Shown: positions 36,206 to 47,769 of the stretch, piece after piece
Position numbering within the stretch: position 1 is the first letter of the stretch
Layout: each line of letters opens with the position of its first letter
Origin: Tenebrio molitor
Lineage: Eukaryota > Arthropoda > Insecta > Coleoptera > Tenebrionidae
DNA: 64,000 bases
Assembly: GCF_963966145.1 (NCBI RefSeq)
Contig: NC_091047.1
Location: 27,342,001-27,406,000 of the forward strand
Reading direction: 5' to 3'
Made by a program: the position numbers and the translations under genes
Notes under the pieces: generated by a model
Database searches by the model: none
What the model saw: only the letters and a program-made list of their open reading frames with translations
What the model was told of the DNA's origin: nothing

Positions 36206-37779
36206 ACTACAAGTTGAGAGAATAATGGACATCAGTACGTAAAGAAATGGATACATTTTGATTGATATTTTAGCATTAATTTCTTATTTAAATTAATTTT
36301 TTGCTTATTTTTAACCTATAATTTTACTAGGCATGAATCAGTTAGAAAATACTTACAGGTAGACAAATCATTGAACTTAAATGCCAGGTAAGTTAATTAA
36401 TCTACATGATTAACGATTGAATTTACATAGAAATGTCGAGATGATAGTGACGTAAAAATTATAAATTCAGCCTATTATTCCAATTATTTAAAAAAAAAAT
36501 TACTCAAACTGTTCCTTAAATTTACTTGTTTTAGTAATAATGAGTCACTCTATAAGTATAATTACTTCACTGTAGTCAGAATATTCAGATTTGATAAGAA
36601 AAAACATGAGAGTATGTTAAAAACACAAAGTAGATTACTGTTGTAAAAAGCTAGTAAGCTCTGAAAATATTTTCTTTAGGTCAAACTGTAGTATTTAATG
36701 AACAATTTCGATTGGCATATTGGTGGTTACGATGCGATCTGTAATAAAAGTTTTAGAGCTAGGAGTGGATTTTGTTATCTACCCTGTAGGTTGCAAGAGA
36801 ACAAAGTTCCGCAAAACATAATTCTATCTTGTCAATATGTTCAATTAAGAAGATTAGTTTTCCAAGGAAAATCGTGTATATTTAATTTTTATTAATAATT
36901 GTTTACATTTTTATGAAGCTAGAAACAAAAATTTCATACATAAATTCAAAACTTGTTCATTCAAGACCCTTTATGAACTGCTACGAACATAAAGAAATAA
37001 ATTTGAGAATGTTAATGACATTTAGAATACTTTTCAAACAAACTAACTATGGCAGAAAATCGTTAAAGAATTTCAAAGGAAAACTGAAATGGTTGTCCTG
37101 AAATTGTTCATGAATATTTGAAATGGCCAAAGATATGATGCAGCGCTGTTCTCTTTGGAAACAAAAGCAAAACAAATTTTGGTTTAGTCGAAAATCGCAT
37201 TCATGAATCAATCTACTATCCAATGAGAAAGCTACGTTTATTGTTATTTTATTACCATGGATACATAAAATATTTCCAGAAATATTTTTGACAACTCTAG
37301 GTGGAAAGAAAAATATTTCCAGTATAACAAAAATTGCAACATTGTGATTGAAATTACTAAATTTTTGTAAATAAAAGTTCAATTTGTTGAGGAGTTAAAA
37401 TTCTACAGTCTTGGTAAGTATGTATTTTTAAAAAACTTTAGATGCATTTTTTGTCGTTCACTGCATATCCCTCTGCATTAAATCATATCCTGAAAATTAT
37501 ATTTTCCTGCATTGCTGACAAAGTAATAACTTTGTCAGCAATGCACTCAAAACATTTTTTGCATAGAATCTATGCATCGGGATATTATAAGTGAATATAA
37601 TTCTGTGGCTTGAAGCTAAAAGGGCCAATATCAAAATTGTCACATTTGAGAAAATTTCAATTGCTAAATCGGCCAAAACGACATTGGTCTTTTTAGTCAA
37701 CTTTGTTTTTAAAAAGTGCATATTCTTCAGTACTTTACTTATGTTGACAGCTTTTCATCTCCTAATAATGTCGTCATCA
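36206..37779. other. AT-rich non-coding stretch
   Basis: No gene is supported. Short frames (36698-36895, 36913-37101, 37382-37047 minus) show no domain. A small hairpin, TTGCTGACAAAGTAATAACTTTGTCAGCAA, at about 37510-37540 is formed by GCTGACAAAGT and ACTTTGTCAGC. Confidence 0.35.
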
Positions 37780-38002
37780 ATATTTTTTTTAAATGACGAC
37801 CTCCACTTTTTTCTCTTTCTGATAAACCTTCGTATCTTCGTACCTTAGTACTAATTAAACGATGAATGAAAAAAATTGGTACCTTACATTTGGCACTCAC
37901 CCACACTTTGTACAATAATGCAGGGCTTATTTGTTCCATTTCAGAGCGAATTCTCTGCCGCAAATCTTCTAAATTTTTTGGTCTATTAAAATAAACCTCC
38001 AT
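37780..38002 (-). pseudogene. Mariner-like transposase C-terminus and 3' tail
   Basis: The minus-strand frame from 38002 reads MEVYFNRPKNLEDLRQRIRS and EMEQISPALLYKVWV. It is nearly identical to the relic at 24598-24714 over the first 30 residues and then diverges because of a small deletion. Past that point it reads into the element's 3' tail, whose sequence recurs around the MITE at 3647-4015. No catalytic domain is attached. Confidence 0.75.
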
Positions 38003-40786
38003 AAAAAAATTAAAAACCTTACTCTAGATTAAACACAAAAAAAAAATGATTACGAGGTACTAAAAAAAAAGAAGAATGTTTCATTGTCGGAGCACACAAT
38101 TAGTATGAATTACCTACTGTTTTCGTATTTTTTTTGTACCTTAAATGACACAATTATTAATTTCTTATTCTTATAGTACTAGTTATTAGCAATATATGTA
38201 ATTTACAAAAAAATTACATGAAAGTAATTTTAGAAATATTTCATTTAACTATGTATTTCTGACGTTCAGAATTTAAATTGACCATTTGTGGCAAGTATTA
38301 TTATTATTAAAATCTTTCTAGCAATTCTCTCAAAGTACATATTACACTTATAAAACTCGTTTGGTTGGTTTCCTTTGAAAATAAAAAACAACAACGTGGT
38401 TACGGAACATAAAAGCACTAATGCTATTGTGTAAATATAGTAATAAATAATAACCAAGACAACGACAACTATACAATTAACAGTATGTTCCTTTTTTATA
38501 AAATTCACAAAACTACAGATTTGTTTACGTTTTTCTAAGTAAATTCAATCGCGCAAAAAATAATGTATGGTTATGAACTTATGAATTGCCTTGCCTATAA
38601 CAAAGCTTTGGAAACCTTTCCTCCACTCTGTTTTATCGAACTTACCAACCGTGTGCGTTAATACGAGTACATATATGTACTTGTTTCTACTCCTTTTAAG
38701 TACATAATACGTTCATGACATATGCGTTTACTGTAAAATATTGATATCCATTACCAACTGCCGTGAGTAATGACTAATAATAATTATTCCCACGTATTGT
38801 CCTATTGTAAAACTGCATTCGGAAATTATGAAAAAGAGTATAGACTATAGAGTTGCAGTGCAATACACATAATATCATAATTCTCAATTTAGTGTACGTT
38901 TTTTATTAAAAAGAACTAATAAATGAATTCTGGTAGTGAAAATAAACATAATGTACGTCGTTGTATCGTATTTTGTTCTCGCGTAATGGCGATTACGCAT
39001 TCGGAGGATTACAAGGGCTTACCTATTATGACTCATTACAGGCTTCACAAATGTTCTACTATTAAATGATATTAAAAAAAAATGTTACATTGAATTACAT
39101 ATTTACATCATTTCTTGAGAGGAATTGAGTAGTATTAGTAAGCGGTTCAAGCTTCTGTAAACAGATTTATGCAATTTACTCAAATTTCATCTTATGATTT
39201 TCAAGTGCATGTTGTATGTTGTGCTACTTGTTTTTATTTCTTGGATACAATTCAAAAGTAATAAATATTAGGTGACAATGTCAGTGACATTTTAAAATGC
39301 TTTTCACAATTAGTAAATTTCATACAGGTGTCAAAATTTGTGGGTTAAGTTTAAACAATTTTCTTCTAATAACCGCATATTCTAAAATTACGATTCATAC
39401 AAAATGATCGAGCTTCTCCGTTCTTAAATGTAAAATTTTATTCTAAAAATGTTGTTAAGATATCTTTCAGTTATGCCTTGAATTATAATAATATTTGTTT
39501 CCAAATTTTTTCAATTTTCTGATCAATAAAAATGGATCGACTCTTCATTTTTACTTGTTCAACCCGTCTGTTTGTTTCTTTTATTTACCACAAAAGATTG
39601 TAATATTAAGAAAACGTATTGCCAATTCTTGCGTTACATAAATCAACAAATTTAAGGAAGTTATTAATTAAATCATCATTTGTAAATTATCTGGGTATAT
39701 TCATCTAAAGCGTTTAAACAGGCGGAAAGAAAGATAAATACACCGAAACGCGATGCACTTTAAAAATCTAGAAGTGACAAATGTGACAATTAGTTACATG
39801 GCACATCACCCATTCCAAACATTACGCACGCAATAAAACTAACTGTCAAATTTATCAACCACGTATTTTTCATTCTCATTGCGAGGCTATTTTAAGTTTT
39901 CGCTTAATTCTGATCACTCTCTGAAATAAAATGCTGAGACTGATTTATGGATAATTTACAAGTGACACCGGTTGTTGCCAAAATTAAAGAAGGAAACGAT
40001 AAAAATCTACGTACGTCAAAACTGAAAAGAAACTTGTTTTTGTTTTTATTTGTAAATATTTGTATAGAAACTGTTAGAAACTAAAAATAAAATTGTTACT
40101 GACACATATGAGACCCTAATTTTGACAGTTAAATCTGTATTGATTAATCTAAGAAGGTTTTTACAAAGAATGTTAAGAAAATCAAGGCCTCCTTCTTTTC
40201 TTGCAATTAGACACCGACAGTTGCATCCCGTATTAGTGGACTTTGTTCTTTTGTCCTTAAATAAATATAAACAATATATCGCATGTTAATTAAATCAAGA
40301 AAAACAGACGAGAATACGAGTAAATCTTCTTACAATGTTGCGAATGTCGCGTAAACTGTTATTTTTTACCACCGTTCCTGGTTTATTTGTAAACAATTTA
40401 TTTCTCAAGGAGCTTTAGGGTCATTCAAAGCGAGATAAATTTGCCTCCGCAGAATAGTGATACTAAGCTCATTATGCAATCGGGAAAGGTCGATCGTAAA
40501 TCATACGGCCAGCTATAAATTACATCGTGTTTAAGTTTACTTATTATATTTATGCACTGTTTCACTTAGGTTTTTTTTATTTTTTAGTCATTTCTGTGGG
40601 TAGGTAAGTTGTCACCTCTGATGAAAATCAGTTTGACACGTACGGATTGCAATTTACAATCTATTTAACCGATCAAGTCTGGTAGTGATAAATGGTGCTT
40701 GCTCCGCTATTTATTTTTAATTTGTCAAATTGTAACATAAATACGAAGCAATAACAAATTGAGCAAAACAAAAAATTATCCCACAA
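38003..40786. other. AT-rich non-coding stretch
   Basis: A perfect small hairpin GCGTAA-TGGCGA-TTACGC is at 38981-38998, within sequence related to the hairpin at 1061-1124. No gene is supported. Positions 40180-40530 are slightly GC-richer. Confidence 0.35.
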
Positions 40787-41239
40787 TGTGTTATAGAACA
40801 TCAACCTTTAGTTATAAGAATTTTATCATAGAATGGAAATGTAAGCTTATTATTTGATTTTATTTATTATCTTCATTCTCCGAAAACAAAAGGGCAATCA
40901 ACCCCGACACAAACCAAAATTCTTTGTCTTATATTTATACAAATGTGTAATATCAACAATTATGTCCACTTGAACTATAAACTTGTAAACAGAGAATTTG
41001 GTCGCGCGAACACTTACATTTTCACACCGCTTATCACTCATTCAAAATATATATAAACCATCACTCTCGACAAGACACTAAATTACGATTATAACTTTTA
41101 ATTCATTCCTTCGAATTCCATTATTGTTAACACTTCGTTAATACTTATACATCAATACAATATAAAATCGAGTATTTTGAGTAATAAACACATTAAGAAG
41201 AAAAGTGCATTTGTCTCTCCACTACGAGGTCTCATAACA
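40787..41239 (+). repeat. 5' LTR of the outer element (453 bp)
   Basis: It begins TGTGTTATAGAACATC and ends ...TCATAACA, the usual TG...CA limits. The downstream boundary is supported by the primer site that begins two bases later. The matching 3' copy is at 52382-52837. Confidence 0.92.
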
Positions 41240-41240
41240 C

Positions 41241-41256
41241 TGGTGTCAGAAGTTGG
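41241..41256 (+). other. Primer-binding site, tRNA-Leu-like
   Basis: TGGTGTCAGAAGTTGG resembles the complement of the 3' end of tRNA-Leu species that end in CTGACACCA (TGGTGTCAGGAGTGGG). The first nine bases match exactly. Its spacing from the LTR end is one base. Confidence 0.7.
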
Positions 41257-41418
41257 ATCCCTGCTAAAACGAAGAAATCGTGCAGATTCTATCCCAAAAT
41301 TTTTTGAAGATTCCTCAAAGGCTCATCAGGAAATCCCTGGTCATTGACTGTCTTCTTTTCCCGTAAGTAGAGAGATTTTTTTTCTCATTTGCTTTGCGTA
41401 CTCTGGTGATTACTCATA

Positions 41419-42549
41419 ATGCCTGATTCAAATACTCCTCAAACTCCCATTCAAAATAATCCTCCAATGCATAATTTTGCTGACATACGTGCCATGATCC
41501 CTGATTCATTTTCGGGAAAGAAAAGTGAATTCTATGATTTCCTCCAAGATTGCGAAAATGCACATGGCTTGTGTCAAGGTTCACAAAAAGAATTAATACT
41601 AGCATTTATCGTTTCAAAATTAAAAGGTTCAGCTCGCTCTCAAATTAGAGAAAAAGAATTTCGTAACTGGCATGAATTAAAAGATGTTCTTATTAAAGCC
41701 TTTGCCGATAACAAAGATTTAACACAGTTGATGGAAGAACTAAGTAGCATCAAACAAAACAGAAACGAATCGGTTCATTCATTTTATACTAGATTAGAAC
41801 AAATTCAAACACGCGTTTTAAACTCTGTAACATTGCAATATTCTAACGACGCAAACTTGATTGGTCGGACACAAACAATTCGCGACATTGCATTACAACG
41901 TTTTATTTTGCATTCATCAGACGAAATTTCTATGGCTCTACGTCGGTCAAAACCAAAAACTCTGTCAGACGCTCTATCAGAAGCACTTTTAGAAGAAAAA
42001 TATCTCAGAGCACGACAAAATAATCCAAAAACATGTAATTTTTGTAATAAACCTGGTCATTATTTTAAAGATTGTCGTTCGAGGAAACATAATAACTCGT
42101 CATCTACGAATAATATCAATTTCAATCAAAACGGATCAAACTCAAAAACAAGTCCAAATCACGAAAACCAGAACTCTCCAAAAATATGTAATTATTGCAA
42201 AAAAATTGGACATTTAATTAACGAATGTAGAAAACGCGAGTATAATAATCGTCACAAAAATCGACAATTTAATTCTACTTCCCAACGAAAAGAAACAAAT
42301 CAAAATACGCATAATTCACCTGATCAACAAGAAATTCATTTAAACTCTCTTCAGTCCCAGGTGTCGACCGTGCCTGTAGGACAGTATCTAAATTCAAACG
42401 GCGACTCCAAATTTAAAAGTGTCAATGACAAGCCATTCAATAATGGTTATCATCACACAAACAAATCATTAAATGGGAATAATCCACCTCATTCACAGCA
42501 TTATCACTCTGCCAACAATCAATATGTACAAAATAATGCCAATTCTTAA
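41419..42549 (+). CDS. gag: Gag polyprotein of the outer element
   Basis: This 376-codon frame begins at the first good ATG after the leader. The N-terminal two thirds are a retrotransposon Gag (capsid-like) domain with the block FYDFLQDCENAHGLC near residue 36 and a helical region up to about 200. Two CCHC zinc knuckles follow at residues 206-219 (CNFCNKPGHYFKDC) and 257-270 (CNYCKKIGHLINEC), for RNA binding. The tail is rich in Asn, Gln and Ser. The frame ends in a single TAA, and pol follows in the same frame. So pol could be made by read-through rather than frameshift, unless the stop is a mutation. Confidence 0.9.
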   Translation: MPDSNTPQTPIQNNPPMHNFADIRAMIPDSFSGKKSEFYDFLQDCENAHGLCQGSQKELILAFIVSKLKGSARSQIREKEFRNWHELKDVLIKAFADNKDLTQLMEELSSIKQNRNESVHSFYTRLEQIQTRVLNSVTLQYSNDANLIGRTQTIRDIALQRFILHSSDEISMALRRSKPKTLSDALSEALLEEKYLRARQNNPKTCNFCNKPGHYFKDCRSRKHNNSSSTNNINFNQNGSNSKTSPNHENQNSPKICNYCKKIGHLINECRKREYNNRHKNRQFNSTSQRKETNQNTHNSPDQQEIHLNSLQSQVSTVPVGQYLNSNGDSKFKSVNDKPFNNGYHHTNKSLNGNNPPHSQHYHSANNQYVQNNANS

Positions 42550-43556
42550 AATTCTTCTAAATCGGTTGACGTCTTTTTATCAAAAAGTGACAATATTTCT
42601 TATGTAATTATTCCCCATGAAGGAAAAAATGGAATAGTAAAATTTAAATTTTTATTAGATACAGGCGCTAATGTGTCTCTTATTAGAACGGAAAAATTAA
42701 AACAAACAAATTTATTCTACAATCCAAATGAAACTTTAACTTTAAATGGCCTCAGCGCAAATGCATCAGTCAACACGATCGGAAGTGTAATATTAAAACC
42801 TCAATTAAACAACCACCAACTTGATATGAAATTTCATATAGTTAAAGAAAATGCCAATATCCCTTTTGACGGACTCCTTGGAAATGACTTTTTGAAAAAA
42901 CAAGAAGCTCAAATTGATTACAATAAATTACAACTAAAAATTAAAGATTCTCCTTGTCCACTACAAATTTATCTTAATTCAAATCCAAGAAGTGAATCCA
43001 CTTATTTTCTAGCACCACGGTCTGTAACCAAAATTGAAGTCGGAATATTAAACAAAAATATTACAGAAGGTATAACTCCCGAAATCCCCATATGCGATGG
43101 AGTTTATCTTGCTAAAGCAATTTTAAAGGTGACTGAAAATAATACAGCTTTCACTACAATTTTAAACACTTCTGAAAAGAAAATTCGAATAGACAAATTA
43201 AATTTGTATTTAGATAATTTTTCGGACAACAATTGTTTTCACTTAGACATTAACACAGAAAATAAACAATCTGAAAATTTAACTAACAGATCTAAACTAT
43301 TACAAGAAAATCTACGCTTAAATCATTTGAATCTAGAAGAAAAGAATTCAATATCTGAAATTTGTGAATTTTTCACTGATATTTTCCATTTACCAGGAGA
43401 CAATTTAACGTACACTACGAAATTAGAACATGAAGTCAAAACTTCCAATCCAAACCCAATATCAACAAAAATCTATCGGTTTCCAAAAATTCACCAAATA
43501 GAAGTAAAAAAACAAATTGACAAAATGTTAAAACAAGAAATAATTCGACCATCTAT
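42550..43556 (+). pseudogene. pol: pol, first part: protease and start of RT
   Basis: Directly in frame with gag, beyond its TAA, the frame contains the retropepsin active site LLDTGANVSLI (DTG at 42658-42666). A linker follows, and then the start of reverse transcriptase, KQIDKMLKQEIIRPS. Homology leaves this frame at about 43553-43558 and continues in another, so one base is missing or extra there. The frame then runs to a stop at 43582-43584. No homopolymer is present at this break, so a true indel mutation is likely. Confidence 0.88.
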
Positions 43557-45596
43557 CGTCCTTACAATAGCCCTCTCTGGGTAGTTCCAAAAAAATCCGA
43601 TGCCTCCGGTCAACGCAAATGGCGTGTGGTTACCGATTATCGAAAATTAAACAATTTTACTGTGGGAGACTCCTTCCCATTGCCTAACATTGACGACATA
43701 CTAGATCAGCTCGGACATTGTAAATATTTCACAACTTTAGATCTTGCTTCCGGATTCAATCAAATTCCTGTCAAACCCGAAGATATAGAGAAAACAGCAT
43801 TCTCAACATCTGATGGTCATTATGAATATTTACGAATGCCATTCGGATTAAAAAATGCTCCTGCCACCTTTAGTAGACTAATGAACTTAGTATTAAGCGG
43901 TTTACAAGGTAGCCAATGTTTTACATATCTTGACGACGTTATTATATACGCATCATCTCTTGAAGAACACAATAATAAATTGAAAAATGTATTTAACCGT
44001 TTCAGAACTAACAATTTAAAATTACAGCCAGATAAATGTGAATTTTTACACAAAGAAATAAGCTATCTAGGCCATATTATTACCGAAAATGGAGTAAAAC
44101 CAAACCCAGAAAAAATTCAAGCAGTCGTAAAATATCCAGCACCTACCAATGTAAAAACCATAAAACAATTTCTTGGTTTGTTAGGATATTACAGAAAATT
44201 TATAAAAGATTTTGCTTTGCTTGCAAAACCTTTAACATATCTTCTGAGAAAGGATATCCCTTTTATTTGGGGACCCGAACAAGAAAAATCATTTAACAAT
44301 CTCAAAGAAACTTTAACAAAACAACCAATTTTGCAATATCCAGACTACACGAAACCTTTCACATTAACCACTGATGCTTCTAATTTCGCAATCGGCGCCA
44401 TATTATCACAAGGTGAAGTAGGCAAAGATCTACCTATAGCATATGCTTCGCGAACTCTAAATAATGCTGAATGTCATTATAGTACAACTGAAAAAGAACT
44501 GTTAGCTATCGTATGGGCGACAAAACATTTTCGACCATATTTATATGGACAAACATTCAAAATAATTACCGATCACCGACTTTTAATTTGGCTTTTTAAT
44601 TGCACCGATCCATCCTCTCGATTAATTCATTGGCGACTAAAACTCGAAGAATACGATTATGAAATTTTTTATAAACCTGGACGAATTAATTCCAACGCAG
44701 ATGCTTTATCTCGAAACCCTGTACTGTTAAACAACACAAGTGAAACAGCTGATACTTATGACAATTTCATTCGATTTCATTATGAAAATCAATAATTAAT
44801 TGAAATCCCATGTCTTCAAACTAACCTTTTTTCAAAAAACCCAAATGCCATATTCATATCGAAAGATTTAGATGAAAGTAACTTATATTTCGAAACATTA
44901 AGTCAAATCCAAGATTTAGTTTCAATTCCTCCAGAAATAAATCTGTATGATACGATAAATTTAACAAACACAGTTACTAAACAACAGACATTTTTATTGT
45001 TCACTCATCTAAACCATTTTGATGTTCCCACCTATAAAGACCTCTTTTACACTTTGATTAACCTAAGAAATAAAGTAACTAAAACAGATCTTAAAGAAAT
45101 TTACATTACCAATCCAACACTTTACAATAAAAATTTAAAGCAAGATATGATTCATGAATTAATTTATTTCATATTTCAATCAACTCAAATCAAAGTTTTT
45201 CTGGTAGATAAAACAAAAATTCAACCGAAAACAAAAGACGAAATCACAAAAATTTTAAAAGAACATCATTCCACAAGCATAGCTGGACATAAAGGTTTTT
45301 CAAAAACATATAAATCAATCAAGGAACTATATAAATGGATTAATATGAAAAATGATATCAAAAAATTTATAAAGAGTTGTATTCACTGTCAAATTAATAA
45401 AGTCAATCGTCACCCAACTAAAGCTCCAATGGAGATAACTGCCAAGCAACCTTTTGAAAAAATATTTTTAGATATTGTAGGTCCTTTACCCATAACCGAA
45501 AATGGTAATAGATTCATACTAACATTTCAAGACGATTTAACGAAATTTTCTTACGCTCAAGCTATAACAAATCACGAAGCAAAAACAATCGCAGAA
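43557..45596 (+). pseudogene. pol: pol, second part: RT, RNase H, start of integrase
   Basis: The frame covers the RT core (RVVTDYRKLN, then FTYLDDVIIY with YLDD at 43926-43937), the RNase H domain (LTTDASNFAIGAIL; later DALSRNP), and then a TAA at 44793-44795. The same frame resumes through a linker into the integrase zinc finger (GHKG...CIHCQ) and the first part of the DDE core, with the first catalytic Asp in FLDIVGPLP. It is cut at 45596 by the 520-bp hairpin insertion. The only internal defect in this segment is the one stop, which is a single-base change away from a sense codon. Confidence 0.9.
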
Positions 45597-46116
45597 TAGT
45601 TATTTACGAACCAAGTGCGGGAAGACGATGTTCCCGCATGAGCGCATTTTTTAAAGCACGAGCGACGAAGGAGCGAGTGCCTTTAATTAATGCGCGAATG
45701 AACGGAAGATGTCTTCACGCAAGTGGTTCGTACAATATTTTTTGTACGAAAATTAAATTAAAATTTTTTGTTTTAATACATTAAACATAAACGAACATAA
45801 AACCAAGTAGGCAGTGATCTTTGGTTATTGGAAACAATTGCTTCACTTGATATTTCAATTTTTGCAATAATTTGTGAATTTTGTAGGAACAATTTTCAAC
45901 GATTATAAATCTTTCCGTAATTTTTTAATGGAGGAAAACCCAGGGAAGTTGTATTTTATGAACTAAATTTTATTATTATCAAGACAGATTTTTTTTTGAA
46001 TGCCTCAAACGGCCAGTGTTTTTTGCAATTTTTACATTCGAGTCGACCGGGAAGCACTCGTTTTGGAGCGAGCGTTGGATGTTGGAAGCGTTGCTTTCAA
46101 GGCTATGAGTACAAAA
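45597..46116. mobile_element. 520-bp hairpin element inserted in integrase
   Basis: The integrase frame breaks at 45596 and resumes at about 46117 with LFQFIMIFGIPKS, so the interval is an insertion (limits ambiguous by a few A residues). Its left 145 bp form a palindrome with arms of about 55 bp: TACGAACCAAGTGCGGGAAG against CGTGAAGACATC-type sequence ending CGCAAGTGGTTCGTA. The loop is CACGAGCGACGAAGGAGCGA. The rest is AT-rich and non-coding, with a small CTCG..CGAG stem near the right end. The left end matches the repeat at 33824. Confidence 0.75.
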
Positions 46117-46160
46117 AAATTATTTCAATTTATCATGATCTTCGGAATCCCTAAATCTAT
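46117..46160 (+). pseudogene. pol: pol, 15-codon integrase piece between two insertions
   Basis: Only LFQFIMIFGIPKS and the first base pairs of the following codon remain between the hairpin element and the inner LTR element. It lies in the integrase core just before the second catalytic Asp. Its existence shows that the two insertions were separate events. Confidence 0.85.
46157..46160. repeat. Target-site duplication CTAT, left copy
   Basis: CTAT immediately precedes the inner 5' LTR and is repeated directly after the inner 3' LTR at 49601-49604. Removing the insert and one copy restores the integrase reading frame, confirming the boundaries. Confidence 0.95.
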
Positions 46161-46512
46161 TGTAAGCAAAATCGGGCTCTGACAACATCCAAACGCTGAT
46201 AAGGAGCTGCGGGAATCCAATAGGTACGACTCGCCCGCTTACCCCTCGGGATACTTGGCTCGGGAGGGCACCTGCTTGAAGTGGTTGGCGTCATGATAAC
46301 GTGGGAATCCAATAGGACACACCCGCCTAACCCCGCATTATCATCTAGCTTTGTTTATATTACACCGTGTTGGGGTGAAAAGGAATTTTAGTTTAGTTTA
46401 GAAACACATGTTAACAAGAGATCACCTCTCATTTTTGTATTAGAATTGTTAATTACCGTATTGACGTGTTAATAAACTTTATAATTGCTTTATAATTTAA
46501 AGATTTCTTACA
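46161..46512 (+). repeat. Inner 5' LTR (352 bp)
   Basis: It starts TGTAAGCAAAATCGGG and ends GATTTCTTACA. Internally, GGGAATCCAATAGG occurs twice, each time followed by a CGCCCGC/CCCGCC-rich stretch, so the U3 carries a duplicated module. Directly downstream, ATCAGAAGTGGGATT resembles part of a tRNA-Leu-type primer site but lacks the canonical TGG start. Confidence 0.95.
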
Positions 46513-46671
46513 AAATCAGAAGTGGGATTATACCCCAAGTACGCGCCGAACGAGTGAAAACAGACATAAGCCGTTCTTGTGCCAATTTAGTGACAAGTTA
46601 GTTAAGCAGTTCTTGTGCGAAGTGACAGAACAAAACGATCAGTAGTGACGTAGTGACGTAACCAGACAGCT

Positions 46672-47592
46672 ATGGGAAAGACGTCGAAACGCCGGCGACG
46701 TGCCTCATCCACGTCGTCTTCTGGTTCGTCATCGTCTGAGTCAAGCTCCTCCAGCTCCTCAACGGGCGATAAAAAGCAGATTAAGCAGCTGAAGAAGCAG
46801 CTCTCTTCCTTGCAAAAGAGAATTGGCAGTGCTTCTTCCGGATTGAAGGTGACAATCGACGAGACGCTGATTCCGATGTTTGACCCAGGTACCGACAATC
46901 AAAATGCATCTGACTGGGTGAGAAAAGTTGATGATCTTATGAGTTTTTACGATTGGAACGAGAGGATTGTCGTGAAAATGGCCACCAATCGTTTACGAGG
47001 AAATGCGCGTAAATGGTACGATTCTCTCCCAAGTCCGTGTTTGAAATGGCGCGAAATGAAATGTCTAATAATTAAGAATTTTCCAACGCCGGTTCAATTC
47101 GGTCGACATTTAGTTGACGCTGCGAATTACGCGCCGCAACCAAATCAAACCCTCAGCGACTACTGTTTTGAAAAAGTGTCCAAATTAAATCAATTGAAAT
47201 TAGATATTCCGCCGGAATATATGATCGACAGCATCATTGAGGGTATCAACGACGAAAACTTGAAATTGTCGCTGCGAGCGGCCTCTTTTAAGACGGTCGG
47301 TGAGGTCGCAAGTTATCTACGCAATATCCCAAATCGGGGCGGCGGAGGGGTTTCGTCGGCACCACCCTCCAGAAGTACGACTGGGATATCGCATAAGAAT
47401 TTTAATAGATTTGGCCTTGGCAATTCTTCTAAATACGACCGCAAAGACGAACTCAACCACTCAAACCATCTTTCATGCTTTAATTGCCGTGGAAGTCACA
47501 TGGTCCGTGATTGCCCTAAGCCGCTAATTGAATGTGTTCGATGCAGGAAGTTAGGGCATAGAGAAGAAAATTGCCAGTTGGCGAAAATATAA
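46672..47592 (+). CDS. gag: Gag protein of the inner element
   Basis: A 306-codon frame starts at ATG 46672 with a basic stretch (KTSKRRRR), followed by a Ser-rich run and a short coiled-coil-like segment (KKQIKQLKKQLSSLQKRI). Residues about 60-225 are a retrotransposon Gag/capsid domain (DWVRKVDDLMSFYDW; KWYDSLPSPCLKW). Two CCHC-type knuckles lie at 269-282 (CFNCRGSHMVRDC) and 288-301 (CVRCRKLGHREENC). There are no internal stops. Base composition is GC-richer than the host element's gag. Since no RT is encoded downstream, this appears to be the only functional frame of the element. Confidence 0.9.
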   Translation: MGKTSKRRRRASSTSSSGSSSSESSSSSSSTGDKKQIKQLKKQLSSLQKRIGSASSGLKVTIDETLIPMFDPGTDNQNASDWVRKVDDLMSFYDWNERIVVKMATNRLRGNARKWYDSLPSPCLKWREMKCLIIKNFPTPVQFGRHLVDAANYAPQPNQTLSDYCFEKVSKLNQLKLDIPPEYMIDSIIEGINDENLKLSLRAASFKTVGEVASYLRNIPNRGGGGVSSAPPSRSTTGISHKNFNRFGLGNSSKYDRKDELNHSNHLSCFNCRGSHMVRDCPKPLIECVRCRKLGHREENCQLAKI

Positions 47593-47769
47593 TGTCATTT
47601 AACGTAGTAAATTAATACGTTATCAAATCTAGCTCAAGTTAATTCATAAAAAAAATATATATATATTTTCAATTCTTCCTTTCCGAGTGAGCTCTTGTTA
47701 GAATTGCCTATATTACAAAGTTCTGGTAAATAGTAAGGTACGCTGACCCTATCGAGAAGATACCAACCC

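Noticed and set aside
37510..37540. TTGCTGACAAAGT / ACTTTGTCAGCAA hairpin as a copy of the inner-element repeat
   Set aside because: It shares CTGACAAAG by chance, but the stem is a different one and no array or flanking similarity is present.
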